A stretch of 64,000 nucleotides of DNA from Beutenbergia cavernae DSM 12333. GTDB lineage: Bacteria > Actinomycetota > Actinomycetes > Actinomycetales > Beutenbergiaceae. Below are positions 15,563-23,593 of the stretch, piece by piece; position 1 is the stretch's first letter, and each line of letters starts with the position of its first letter. The stretch is from positions 4,155,025 through 4,219,024 of the forward strand of contig NC_012669.1 of NCBI RefSeq assembly GCF_000023105.1, in the 5' to 3' direction. A program made the position numbers and the translations under genes. The notes beneath the pieces are model-generated. The model was not told the DNA's origin. It saw only the letters and a program-made list of their open reading frames with translations, and did not search any database.

Positions 15563-16357
15563 GTGAACGGACCTGCGCTGCCTGGTGCCGCGTTCGCGCG
15601 GCGCGCTGCCGAGGGCCTCGCCGAGCGCCGGCTCGAGCGTGCCCTCGCCGGGGCGCCGGTCCCGCGGCACGTCGGGCTGGTCATGGACGGCAACCGACGG
15701 TGGGCGCGCCTCGCCGGCTCGCTCGACCCGCGCGTCGGCCACCGGGCCGGCGCTGAGCACCTGAGCGTCGTCCTCGGCTGGTGCGCCCGAGCGGGCATCG
15801 ACCGCGCGAGCGTCTACGTGCTGTCGGCGGCGAACATCGCCAAGCGCGGCCCGGACGAGGTCGCGCACCTCATGACGCTGCTCGAGACCACGATCGCCCG
15901 GCAGCGCCGGGACGACGCCGAGTGGTCGCTCGCCGTCGCCGGCTCGCTCGATCTCCTTCCCGACCGCACCGCTCACGCGCTCAAGGAGGCGATCGACGCG
16001 ACGGCGGGGCGGCCCCGCTCCCTCACGCTCGCGATCGGGTACGACCCGCACGAGGAGATCGCCGCCGCCGTCCGGGCCCATCTCGCGGATGCTGCCGACG
16101 ACGCCGGACGGCCCGGCGCGACGCTGACCGACCTCGCGCGCGCGTTCGACGCCGACGACCTCGACGCGCGGATCCCGGGCGGCTCCGACATCGACCTGGT
16201 CATCCGCACGAGCGGCGAGCGGCGGCTCTCCGGTTTCTTCCCGTGGCGCAGCGCGGGCGCGGAGCTCGTGTTCTGCGACGTGTACTGGCCCGGGTTCCGC
16301 CGCCTGGACTTCCTGCGGGCGCTGCGCACGTACGCGCAGCGGGTCGGCACGCGCTGA
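15563..16357 (+). CDS. Z-isoprenyl diphosphate synthase (UppS family), probably short-chain
   Basis: 264 residues, GTG start. cis-Prenyltransferase signatures are present: VMDGNRRWAR (about 40-49, with the catalytic Asp), ASVYVLSAANIAKRGPDEV (about 88) and RTSGERRLSGFFPWRSAGAE (about 215). The enzyme condenses isopentenyl diphosphate with an allylic starter in cis. The SAAN-x-x-KR pattern and short length resemble short-chain or accessory actinobacterial members rather than the essential undecaprenyl diphosphate synthase, so product length is open. The ribosome-binding site is weak. It converges with a GNAT gene. Confidence 0.85.
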   Translation: MNGPALPGAAFARRAAEGLAERRLERALAGAPVPRHVGLVMDGNRRWARLAGSLDPRVGHRAGAEHLSVVLGWCARAGIDRASVYVLSAANIAKRGPDEVAHLMTLLETTIARQRRDDAEWSLAVAGSLDLLPDRTAHALKEAIDATAGRPRSLTLAIGYDPHEEIAAAVRAHLADAADDAGRPGATLTDLARAFDADDLDARIPGGSDIDLVIRTSGERRLSGFFPWRSAGAELVFCDVYWPGFRRLDFLRALRTYAQRVGTR

Positions 16358-16367
16358 GCGGACCGGC

Positions 16368-16766
16368 TCAGCGCAACCGGACGAGCCCGGCGGGCGTGGG
16401 CTCGAAGCCGCACGCCGCGTAGAAGGGCTCGAGCTCCGGTTCGTAGTCGACGTGCAGCCACTCGCAGTGCGCGTGCCGGGCTCCCGACGCCGCCCGCGCC
16501 ACCAGCCCTCGCCCGATCCCCCGGCCCCGAACCGCCCGAGCGACCATCGTGTCGAGCACGAACGCGTGCACGCCGCCGTCCCAGGCCACGTTGACGAACC
16601 CGACCGGGTCGTCGTGACCGTCGTCGTGCGCCGTCACCCAGCCGAGGCTGTGGCCCTTGAGCTGCGCCGACCATCCGATGTCGACGTAGGCGTGCTCGAA
16701 CGCCTCCGCGTGCAGCTCGCCCAGCGCGCGGTCGTCGACCGCTCCGCGCCATACGTACGTCGTCAT
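16368..16766 (-). CDS. GNAT family N-acetyltransferase
   Basis: 132 residues, a compact single GNAT domain. The acetyl-CoA-binding segment is ARAVRGRGIGRGLVARA (about 77-93; pattern R-x-x-G-x-G/A), followed by the C-terminal LEPFYAACGFEPT. It should transfer an acetyl group to an unknown amine. It lies downstream of, and on the same strand as, the ABC exporter genes but is separated by 63 bases, so cotranscription is possible. Confidence 0.85.
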   Translation of the reverse strand: MTTYVWRGAVDDRALGELHAEAFEHAYVDIGWSAQLKGHSLGWVTAHDDGHDDPVGFVNVAWDGGVHAFVLDTMVARAVRGRGIGRGLVARAASGARHAHCEWLHVDYEPELEPFYAACGFEPTPAGLVRLR

Positions 16767-16829
16767 GCGGCTCAGGGTCGCTCCCGCGCGTCGCCCGAGT
16801 CCAGGGGATTCCGGCGCGCTCGGGCTCGC

Positions 16830-18485
16830 TCAGCCCGTCCGCAGGTCGCGCCTCGCGAAGCGGGCGAGCCCGAGCGCAACCCCGGCGGCGGCGAGCGCCG
16901 CCAGCACCACGAGCGGCGCGGCGTCCATGGACTCGAGCGGCTGGTACGGCGTCGCGGAGAACGGCATGCCGTCGAGCACCCAGTCGGGCAGGTTCAGCGC
17001 GTCGCCGACGAGGACCAGCAGCCACATGAGGCCCAGAAGCGACCACGTCACCGGGATCGCGACGCGCGGTAGCCACCCGAACAGCGCCACGGCGATGCCC
17101 ACCAGCAGCATCACGGCCGGCCAGTACGCGAGCGCCGCACCCGCCAGGACCCAGGTCTGCCCGCTGTCGCCGACGAGCGACCCGTATCCGGCCCCCATCG
17201 CCGCGCCGCCCAGCAGCAGCAGAACGGCGCTCCCGACGGCGGGCACCAGCAACCGCTCCAGGGCCCACCGCGTCCGCGAGAGGGCGCCCGCGAGCTGCGG
17301 CTCGAGGATCCCTGTCGCCTCGTCGGCGCGCAGCGTCATCGTGGACTGCAGCGCGAACACGGCCACGATGAGGGCCACCAGCATGACGAGCAGCGAGACG
17401 AGGGCCTCGACCCCGGAACCGCCGATGAGGACGTCGACGTCGCCGCCGGCGTCGTCCACGAGATCCGTCATCGCCTCGACGACGGAGCCGAACAGCAGGG
17501 ATGCGAGCACGACGGTGAGCGTCCACGCGAGGATCGCGCCACGCTGCAGGCGCAGCGCGAGGCCGAGCGGGGACGCGAGCTGCGCCGCGGCGTCTGAGGG
17601 TCCGGGGCGGTCGGGAAGCAGCCCGCTCGCGAGGTCGCGGCGCGCCTCCAGGCGGGTCGCGACCGCGAGCAGCACCGCGGCGAAGCCGACCAGCAGCGCG
17701 AACGGCCACCAGCTGTTGGCGCTCCAGGGCTCCATCTTCTCGCCCCAGCCGATCGGCGAGAGCCACGTCAGCGTGCCGTCGCCCAGGTCACCCATCATCC
17801 GCAGCACGTAGAACCCGCCGATCACGACCGAGGCGAGCATGTTCGCCCCGCGGGCGGTCGACGCGAGCTGGCCGGCGACGGCCGCGACCCCGATGGCCAC
17901 GAGCCCGACACCTGCCACGGAGGCGCCGAACACCACGGACCCGACGACACCCGCGCCGTCCGGATCCAGCCCGTTCGCCATCGACACGAGCGCGACGCCC
18001 GCCCCGCTCGCCAGGCACACGACGGCCAGCACGAGGTACGTGGCGAACGACTGCGCGTGGATCCCGAGCGCTCGAGAGCGCAGCAGCTCGGTGCGGCCGA
18101 GCTCCTCCTCGGCGCGCCCGTTCCGCGTCACGAGGAACGCGACGCCCAGCGCGAGAGCGACGGCGCACGTCATCCAGATCTTCGTCCAGACGGCGCCGCC
18201 GAGCGTGGCAGCCGCCGCGGCGAGGCCGGTCAGGGCCCGGATCGACGGCGTGTCGCTCAGTGCGGCGAAGTCGTCGAGCGCCTGCTGCGAGTCGAAGACG
18301 GTCGTGTAGTAGCTGCCGACGTAGGCCACGAGCCCGACGATCACGACGAACCAGGCCGCGAGCCGGACCCGGTTGCGCCGGAGCACGAGGCGGATCATCG
18401 CGCCGGTGCCGGCAGCGCCGCGCGCGGCGGGGCGGAACGCGCGCCGCACCGGGAGACCGCCCCGGGTCAGCGTCGCGGAGGTCAT
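16830..18485 (-). CDS. ABC-2 type exporter permease, fused double-length
   Basis: 551 residues with about 12 hydrophobic segments in two halves, the layout of actinobacterial antibiotic or polyketide exporters where two six-helix permeases are fused. The N-terminal cytoplasmic tail is short. It overlaps the upstream ATPase gene by four bases (ATGA), so the two are translated together and likely form one exporter. The TetR gene immediately upstream in the same direction probably regulates it. Confidence 0.88.
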   Translation of the reverse strand: MTSATLTRGGLPVRRAFRPAARGAAGTGAMIRLVLRRNRVRLAAWFVVIVGLVAYVGSYYTTVFDSQQALDDFAALSDTPSIRALTGLAAAAATLGGAVWTKIWMTCAVALALGVAFLVTRNGRAEEELGRTELLRSRALGIHAQSFATYLVLAVVCLASGAGVALVSMANGLDPDGAGVVGSVVFGASVAGVGLVAIGVAAVAGQLASTARGANMLASVVIGGFYVLRMMGDLGDGTLTWLSPIGWGEKMEPWSANSWWPFALLVGFAAVLLAVATRLEARRDLASGLLPDRPGPSDAAAQLASPLGLALRLQRGAILAWTLTVVLASLLFGSVVEAMTDLVDDAGGDVDVLIGGSGVEALVSLLVMLVALIVAVFALQSTMTLRADEATGILEPQLAGALSRTRWALERLLVPAVGSAVLLLLGGAAMGAGYGSLVGDSGQTWVLAGAALAYWPAVMLLVGIAVALFGWLPRVAIPVTWSLLGLMWLLVLVGDALNLPDWVLDGMPFSATPYQPLESMDAAPLVVLAALAAAGVALGLARFARRDLRTG

Positions 18486-19402
18486 CGTGCGGCTCCGCTC
18501 AGGGCCGCGAGCTCGTCGCCGTAGTGCGACAGGAACAGCTCCTCGAGAGACGGCGGCGCCGCGACGATCGACCTCGGCCGCAGGCGCGCCAGCTCGGCGA
18601 GGAGGGCCGGCAGCTCGGCGTCGTCGACGGCGAACGTCACGTGCCCGTCCGTCGAGCGCAGGTCGTGCACGCCCGGGAGCGCGGCGAGCCGCTCGGCGCC
18701 GTCATCGATCGCCACCGTGACCTGCGAGCGTGTGAGGTGGCGCAGCTCGGCGAGCGTGCCGGACTCGACGGCGACGCCGTTCCGGATGATCGTCACGCGG
18801 TCGGCGAGCTTCTCCACCTCGGCGAAGATGTGGCTCGAGAGCAGCACCGACCGCCCGGCGGCCTTGACCTCCTGGATCGACGCCGTGAAGGCCGCCTCCA
18901 TGAGGGGGTCGAGGCCCGACGTGGGCTCGTCGAGGACGAGGAGCTCGGCGTCGGACGCGAGCGCCGCGACCAGCGCGACCTTCTGCCGGTTCCCCTTCGA
19001 GTACGTGCGCGCCTTCTTGGTCGGGTCGAGCTCGAAGCGGGCGAGCATCTCGGCCTTGCGGCGGGGGTCGAGCGGCCCGCTGAGCCGCCGCAGGATGTCG
19101 ATGGCCTGACCGCCGGTCAGGTTCGGCCAGAGGTTGACGTCGCCCGGCACGTACGCGACGCGTCGGTGGAGCTCGACCGCGTCGGCCCACGCATCCTTCC
19201 CGAGCACCGTCACGCGGCCGGCGTCGGCGCGCAGCATCCCGAGGAGGATCCTGATGGTGGTGGACTTCCCGGCGCCGTTCGGGCCGAGGAAGCCCGTGAC
19301 CTGACCTGCCGGTACCTGCAGGTCGAGGCCCTGGAGGGCACGCACGTGCCCAAAGCTCTTCGTGAGTCCGGTGATCTCGATGGCCGTCTCGCGCGTGGAC
19401 AT
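18482..19402 (-). CDS. ABC transporter ATP-binding protein (exporter, DrrA/CcmA-like)
   Basis: 306 residues. Walker A is GPNGAGKST (about 39-47), the signature motif is degenerate as YSKGNRQKVALV (about 133), and Walker B is LLVLDEPTSGLDP (about 154). The C-terminal 85 residues form the extra domain usual in DrrA-type ATPases. It powers the membrane permease encoded by the overlapping downstream gene, probably for export of a drug or lipid. The ATG at 19402 follows AGGGAG. Confidence 0.92.
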   Translation of the reverse strand: MSTRETAIEITGLTKSFGHVRALQGLDLQVPAGQVTGFLGPNGAGKSTTIRILLGMLRADAGRVTVLGKDAWADAVELHRRVAYVPGDVNLWPNLTGGQAIDILRRLSGPLDPRRKAEMLARFELDPTKKARTYSKGNRQKVALVAALASDAELLVLDEPTSGLDPLMEAAFTASIQEVKAAGRSVLLSSHIFAEVEKLADRVTIIRNGVAVESGTLAELRHLTRSQVTVAIDDGAERLAALPGVHDLRSTDGHVTFAVDDAELPALLAELARLRPRSIVAAPPSLEELFLSHYGDELAALSGAAR

Positions 19403-19455
19403 GCTTGTCTCCCTTGGAGCGTGGTGAGGGGCGCCGCGGCGAGTGGTGGCGCTCG

Positions 19456-20199
19456 TCAGGCGCTGGTGGGTTCGGGATCGGCGGACGACGGCGGAGCGTG
19501 CGTGCGCGCTCCACCGTCCGTCCCGTGCCGGCCTTCCCAGACGTTCTCCAGGTAGCTGTCGAGGTACTCGCGACTGGCCAGGTAGCCCTCGGTGCCGACC
19601 TCGAGCATCGGGAGCAGGAGGTCGCTCGACCGTTGGCGCATCCGGGCGACGAACACGCCCGGATCGCTGCCGCCGTCGAGCATGAAGTCCACGAGCATCG
19701 CGCCCACCGTCTGGTACGTCAGGTAGCGCAGGCGCGCCTCCTCGTCACGCGACGGACGCACCAGACCACGCGCCACGCCGTCGGCCATCGCGTCGCGGGC
19801 GTCGTCCATGAGGTGCGTGAGGAACGCTCGCGCAGCCGGGCCGCCCGCGTGCACGGCCCGCAGGATGTACACGAGCAGGGCGGCGTCCGGGCCCGGGTCG
19901 GCGAGCGCCTCGAGCAGGTGCGGGGTGGGACGCTCGACGGCGTCCTGCTTGACGAGCCGGTACCTCCGCAGGACCTCCGTGTCGCACTCCGCCCGGAGCT
20001 TCGCCTTCGACCCGAAGTGGTGCGTGATGAGCCCGGCCGAGACGCCGGCGCGATCGGCGAGCGTGCGCACGGAGGCGTCGAACCCATCGCGCGCGAAGCA
20101 CTCGATCGCCGCATCGCGGATGCGTGCCCTGGCCGTCAGGTCCTCGGGGCGGACCTGCGACGAGCCTGACGCCGAGGCGACTGTACGCACGACCAGCAT
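19456..20199 (-). CDS. TetR-family transcriptional regulator
   Basis: About 247 residues. The TetR HTH is clear: IRDAAIECFARDGFDASVRT followed by GVSAGLITHHFGSK (about residues 27-62). The start at 20199 (MLVVRT) was chosen over the upstream ATG at 20214 because the upstream one would place a palindrome inside the coding part. It is the first gene of a minus-strand unit with the ABC exporter ATPase (54 bases downstream) and permease, so it likely represses this exporter and itself. The C-terminal tail is Pro/Ser-rich. Confidence 0.88.
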   Translation of the reverse strand: MLVVRTVASASGSSQVRPEDLTARARIRDAAIECFARDGFDASVRTLADRAGVSAGLITHHFGSKAKLRAECDTEVLRRYRLVKQDAVERPTPHLLEALADPGPDAALLVYILRAVHAGGPAARAFLTHLMDDARDAMADGVARGLVRPSRDEEARLRYLTYQTVGAMLVDFMLDGGSDPGVFVARMRQRSSDLLLPMLEVGTEGYLASREYLDSYLENVWEGRHGTDGGARTHAPPSSADPEPTSA

Positions 20200-20200
20200 G

Positions 20201-20216
20201 CTATACGCGTGCATAG
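20201..20216. promoter_or_regulatory. Candidate TetR operator
   Basis: CTATACGCGTGCATAG is an imperfect 16-base palindrome (two of eight pairs mismatched) lying one base upstream of the chosen TetR start codon. It resembles TATAC-type operators of TetR repressors and may contain a -10. If used, the transcript would be nearly leaderless. Confidence 0.45.
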
Positions 20217-20338
20217 CCGGAGGGCAACCGCGGCGCGCCGGCTCGCGGACCTCGGACTAGGGCCCGGACCTCGGCCCCGACCCGTGCCCGATGCCGGACC
20301 CGGCCCCCGGCCCTCGGCACGGCCGTGCGGTTACTCCC

Positions 20339-20803
20339 TCATCCACCAACCTCGGGAGGAACGACCGCACGGTCGACCGGGGGTCGGAGGCCGACCAGCG
20401 GGAGGACGTGATGCTCCGTGAGCGGCGCGAGCGTCAGGCGCCGGAGGTGGTCGCCGTCGTCGGGCCGCACCCATGCGGTCTCCGCGATCTCCCGCGCGGG
20501 TGCGACGCGAGCGGCGTCGTCGTCGTCGAGCGGGACGTCGAAGACCTCGGCGTCGACGACGTGGTCCGGCTCGTTCGCCGCCGGCGCCCGGAACGTGCCG
20601 AGGTGCCGGCGCACGACGACGTCGACCCCGAGCTCCTCCGCGATCTCGCGGGCGAGCGCCTCGGCCGGCGCCTCCCCCGGCTCGATCTTCCCGCCCGGCT
20701 GCATGAACGCCGTCGTGCCCGCCTTGCGCACGAGGAGGACGGCGCCCCGCGCGTCCCGGACGAGTCCCGCCGCGACGCGGATGGTCCGGGCGGCACGGCT
20801 CAT
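20339..20803 (-). CDS. NUDIX hydrolase
   Basis: 154 residues. The Nudix box G-x5-E-x7-R-E-U-x-E-E-x-G-U is complete: GKIEPGEAPAEALAREIAEE (about 39-58) followed by LGV. It hydrolyses a nucleoside diphosphate linked to another group; the start MSRAARTIRVAAGLVRDARG resembles MutT-like members, but the substrate is not predictable. The ATG at 20803 follows a GGGGG stretch. It lies 14 bases downstream of the membrane protein gene on the same strand. The 123 bases after its stop (20216-20338) hold no gene. Confidence 0.92.
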   Translation of the reverse strand: MSRAARTIRVAAGLVRDARGAVLLVRKAGTTAFMQPGGKIEPGEAPAEALAREIAEELGVDVVVRRHLGTFRAPAANEPDHVVDAEVFDVPLDDDDAARVAPAREIAETAWVRPDDGDHLRRLTLAPLTEHHVLPLVGLRPPVDRAVVPPEVGG

Positions 20804-20817
20804 GCCCCCATCGTGAC

Positions 20818-21519
20818 TCACCGCTGCGGCGGACTCCCCGGAGGCGCGCTCGGCGCATCGGGTCGGGCCGACGGTGGTGGCGGCGCCTGCGGGAGGCCGT
20901 ACCCGGACACGGGCGGCCCGGCGTCGGCGCCGACCGGCGGGACGCCGTAGCCGGACGTCGCCGGCCCGCCGTAGCCGGGCGCCGTCGCGCCACCGTAGCC
21001 GGGCGCCGTCGCGCCGTGACCCGGCCACGAGGCCGCGCCGTACGCCGTCGCCGCCGCGGCTCGGCGCTCCCCTGCGGCCGTGACGTTCCCCAGGATCAGC
21101 ACGATCAGCAGCCAGATCCAGGCCGCCGCAGCGAGCGCGCCCGTCACGATCGTGAGCGTCCAGGACAGGTCGATGAACTGGCGTCCGACCAGCTGGGTGA
21201 ACGCCGAGGACTCGCTGTCCGTCGTGTCGCCGAAGTCGACGAGGAAGAAGCCGAAGCCGAGCAGGCCGACCCAGGTCAGCAGCTGGGCGAGCGTCTGCTG
21301 CCCGGTGATCCGACCGACGACGGCGTCGCGGCGCTGCGTGAACGCGAGCACGGTCGTCGCGGCCAGCACCGCCGCCAAGATCGGGACCACCGACACGAGC
21401 AGGATCAGGAGGAACCAGCCGCCGGACCCGAACAGCATCCGGCCGATCCACACCCACGCGATCATCAGGACGTTCACCGGGATCATCGCGTAGAACACCC
21501 CGTTGGCCACGGACCTCAT
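20818..21519 (-). CDS. Membrane protein with four predicted helices and Gly/Pro-rich tail
   Basis: 233 residues. Four hydrophobic segments are visible (about 7-30, 34-58, 80-100 and 120-145). The C-terminal 80 residues are cytoplasmic-type, with repeats of the form APGYGG and SGYG and many Pro. I do not recognise a named family. No good ribosome-binding site precedes the ATG at 21519, so the in-frame GTG three codons downstream, preceded by GAGGT, is an alternative. It precedes a NUDIX gene by 14 bases. Confidence 0.72.
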   Translation of the reverse strand: MRSVANGVFYAMIPVNVLMIAWVWIGRMLFGSGGWFLLILLVSVVPILAAVLAATTVLAFTQRRDAVVGRITGQQTLAQLLTWVGLLGFGFFLVDFGDTTDSESSAFTQLVGRQFIDLSWTLTIVTGALAAAAWIWLLIVLILGNVTAAGERRAAAATAYGAASWPGHGATAPGYGGATAPGYGGPATSGYGVPPVGADAGPPVSGYGLPQAPPPPSARPDAPSAPPGSPPQR

Positions 21520-21591
21520 AGCCGGGAGGCTACGCCGTCGGTCCCCGGCAGGCGCTGTGGCTCTCGCCGCCACGTGATGGGACCATGCCGG

Positions 21592-22050
21592 ATGGACTTC
21601 CGCCTGCGGGAGCTGGGGCCGGACGACGAGCATCTGCTCCTCGCCTGCGCCGGCGCCGACGTCTTCGACGCCGACCCCACACCGGAGTGGAGCCGGCGGT
21701 TCCTCACGAGCCCCGGCCACCATCTCGTGCTCGCGACGGGCGACGACGGCGCACCGGTGGGCTTCGTCTCCGGCGTCACCATGACGCATCCCGACAAGGG
21801 GACGGAGATGTTCCTCTACGAGCTGGGCGTCGCCGAGCGTGCCCGTCGCCAGGGCATCGGGCACGCCCTCGTGGAGCGGCTCGCCGACGTCGCCCGACGC
21901 GAGGGGTGCGTCGGCATGTGGGTGCTCACGGACACCGACAACGACGCCGCGCAGCGCACGTACGTCGGCGCCGGCGGGTCCGTGGAGGACCCGCCGGCGC
22001 TGATGATCACGTGGACGTTCAGCGAGGACCCGACGCCGGGGCACCGCTGA
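21592..22050 (+). CDS. GNAT N-acetyltransferase, AAC(3)-I-like
   Basis: 152 residues. GNAT features are VAERARRQGIGHALVERLAD (about 84-103) and the end NDAAQRTYVGAGGS. The early part DVFDADPTPEWSRRFLTSPG with GHHLVLA resembles the aminoglycoside 3-N-acetyltransferase I group and related proteins. Whether it acts on an antibiotic cannot be told. Its 3-prime end overlaps the convergent DoxX-like gene by 32 bases, which is unusual but both frames look real. Confidence 0.8.
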   Translation: MDFRLRELGPDDEHLLLACAGADVFDADPTPEWSRRFLTSPGHHLVLATGDDGAPVGFVSGVTMTHPDKGTEMFLYELGVAERARRQGIGHALVERLADVARREGCVGMWVLTDTDNDAAQRTYVGAGGSVEDPPALMITWTFSEDPTPGHR

Positions 22051-22552
22051 CCGACGGCGCCACGAAGCGCGCGCCCAGGACCTTCGCGGCGACCACGAGA
22101 CCCGCGGCCGCGAGCACGATGTCCTTGAACACGTACTGCGCCTCGAGAGTCGGCAGCCCGCCCGGGAACAGCTCGGCCGTGAACAGGACCAGCGGCGACA
22201 TGATCCCCACGAGCGCGCCCGCCAGCACCACGAGCCCGACCTTGAGGAACTTGCCCGTGACGAGCGTGACCCCGATGACCACCTCGGTCACCGCCGTCAG
22301 CAGCAGAGCGGCCTCGCCGCTGACGATGCCGAGCGTGAGCCGGTCGATCGTGGCGACCGCCAGCTCCTCGGCCGGGCTCGCGCCCGGGAAGAACTTGAGG
22401 ACACCGAACGCGAGGAACACCAGTCCGAGGCTCACGCGGAGCGCATCCACGCTGTACCGCGCCAGAACCTGCGTGAGCGAGTCGATCGCGCGCCGCACGG
22501 GCGTGGACACGTGCCCCGGAACCGGACGCGGGGACTGCAGCTGAGTAGCCAT
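22019..22552 (-). CDS. DoxX/DUF417-type integral membrane protein
   Basis: 177 residues with four hydrophobic segments. The start SLGLVFLAFGVLKFFPGASP (about 41-60) is the pattern of YkgB/DUF417 and DoxX-like proteins, which are often linked to redox or chlorine stress; function here is unknown. The ATG at 22552 has AAGGAG seven bases upstream. A 17-base palindrome lies 21 bases before the start. Confidence 0.82.
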   Translation of the reverse strand: MATQLQSPRPVPGHVSTPVRRAIDSLTQVLARYSVDALRVSLGLVFLAFGVLKFFPGASPAEELAVATIDRLTLGIVSGEAALLLTAVTEVVIGVTLVTGKFLKVGLVVLAGALVGIMSPLVLFTAELFPGGLPTLEAQYVFKDIVLAAAGLVVAAKVLGARFVAPSVSGAPASGPR

Positions 22553-22572
22553 CTGAGAACTCCTTGATCAGG

Positions 22573-22589
22573 CGATCCGGAGCGGATCG
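22573..22589. promoter_or_regulatory. Palindrome upstream of the DoxX-like gene
   Basis: CGATCCG-gag-CGGATCG is a perfect 7+3+7 inverted repeat, 21 bases upstream of the DoxX-like start. It may be an operator. No regulator gene is adjacent. Confidence 0.4.
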
Positions 22590-22728
22590 GCGTGCCACCC
22601 AGAGTTCTCGCCAGGCCCCTGCCGGCGCGTCCGGCCGGCGATGACAGTTGCGCTACCTCTGTGGCGTGAGTCGGCGGACGACGCCGTCCCCTCCTGTCGT
22701 ACTCGGCTGCGCCCCAGGCGGTGGTCGC

Positions 22729-22855
22729 GTACCCCGCTGGACCCATCCCCGTGTCACCCCTGGGCGAACGCAACAGGCGCCGTCGTACCCCGCAGGTACC
22801 CTGCCGAGACCGACCGCCCCTACGGGACCACCCCGTGGTCACCCCTGGGGCGACG
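22729..22855. repeat. Paired direct repeats upstream of the RibD-like gene
   Basis: Two different repeats alternate: GTACCCCGCTGG (22729-22740) and GTACCCCGCAGG (22785-22796), and CCCCGTGTCACCCCTGGGCG (22747-22766) with CCCCGTGGTCACCCCTGGGG (22831-22850). The whole gap 22553-22878 contains no gene. Each pair is about 55 and 84 bases apart. They may be binding sites of an unknown regulator. Confidence 0.55.
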
Positions 22856-22878
22856 TTCGTCGACACGAGGGAGCGCAC

Positions 22879-23484
22879 ATGCCGCAGCTGAAGGCGTTCA
22901 ACATCAGCATGTCCGTGGACGGGTTCATGGCCGGACCCGGCCAGACGCAGGAGGATCCGCTCGGCGCCGACGGGGAGAGCCTGCACGAGTGGGTCTTCGA
23001 CTCACCGGGCCCCGTCGACTCGCGCTACCTGGCGCAGCGCACCCAGGGCGTCGGCGCCACGATCATGGGTCGCAACATGTACGGGCCCGTGCGCGGCGAG
23101 TGGGGCGAGGAGATGTGGCGCGGCTGGTGGGGCGAGGACCCGCCGTACCACCACCCGACTTTCGTGCTCACGCACCACCCGCACGAACCGGTCGAGATGG
23201 ACGGCGGCACCACGTTCTACTTCGTCACCGACGGTCCGGCGGCGGCGCTCGAGCTCGCGTTCGACGCCGCGGGCGGGGCCGACGTCGCACTCGGCGGAGG
23301 AGCGTCGACGATCCGCCAGTTCCTCGACGCCCGTCTGCTCGACGAGCTCAACGTCGCGATCGCCCCCGTCCTGCTCGGCGCCGGAGAGCGGATCTTCGAC
23401 GGCCCGCTGCCTGCCGGGTACGGCGTCGTCTCGAGCGAGCCCGGCGAGGCCGTGCTGCACGTCGTCATCGGCCGCACGAGCTGA
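22879..23484 (+). CDS. RibD C-terminal (dihydrofolate reductase-like) family protein
   Basis: 201 residues. The RibD_C/YyaP fold is indicated by FNISMSVDGFMAGPGQTQED (about 6-25), GATIMGRNMYG (about 58) and VALGGGASTIRQFLDARLLD (about 136-155). Members use NADPH, but most have unknown substrates; this one is not next to riboflavin genes. The ATG at 22879 follows GAGGGAG. A strong perfect hairpin follows the stop. Confidence 0.88.
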   Translation: MPQLKAFNISMSVDGFMAGPGQTQEDPLGADGESLHEWVFDSPGPVDSRYLAQRTQGVGATIMGRNMYGPVRGEWGEEMWRGWWGEDPPYHHPTFVLTHHPHEPVEMDGGTTFYFVTDGPAAALELAFDAAGGADVALGGGASTIRQFLDARLLDELNVAIAPVLLGAGERIFDGPLPAGYGVVSSEPGEAVLHVVIGRTS

Positions 23485-23510
23485 CTCCCCTCGAGCGCCG
23501 GCCCGCAGAG

Positions 23511-23551
23511 TGGGGTCGATCCGGGAGCGCGGGGCTCCCGGATCGACCCCA
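23511..23551. terminator. Perfect 17-base-pair hairpin between convergent genes
   Basis: TGGGGTCGATCCGGGAG (23511-23527), a seven-base loop CGCGGGG, and CTCCCGGATCGACCCCA (23535-23551) form an uninterrupted 17-base stem. It lies between the RibD-like gene (+) and the ECF42 gene (-), so it is probably a bidirectional terminator. No T-run is present. Confidence 0.8.
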
Positions 23552-23593
23552 GTCCGCCTCCGGCACGGGTCTCCTGGTGGACCCGCGCCGTCC

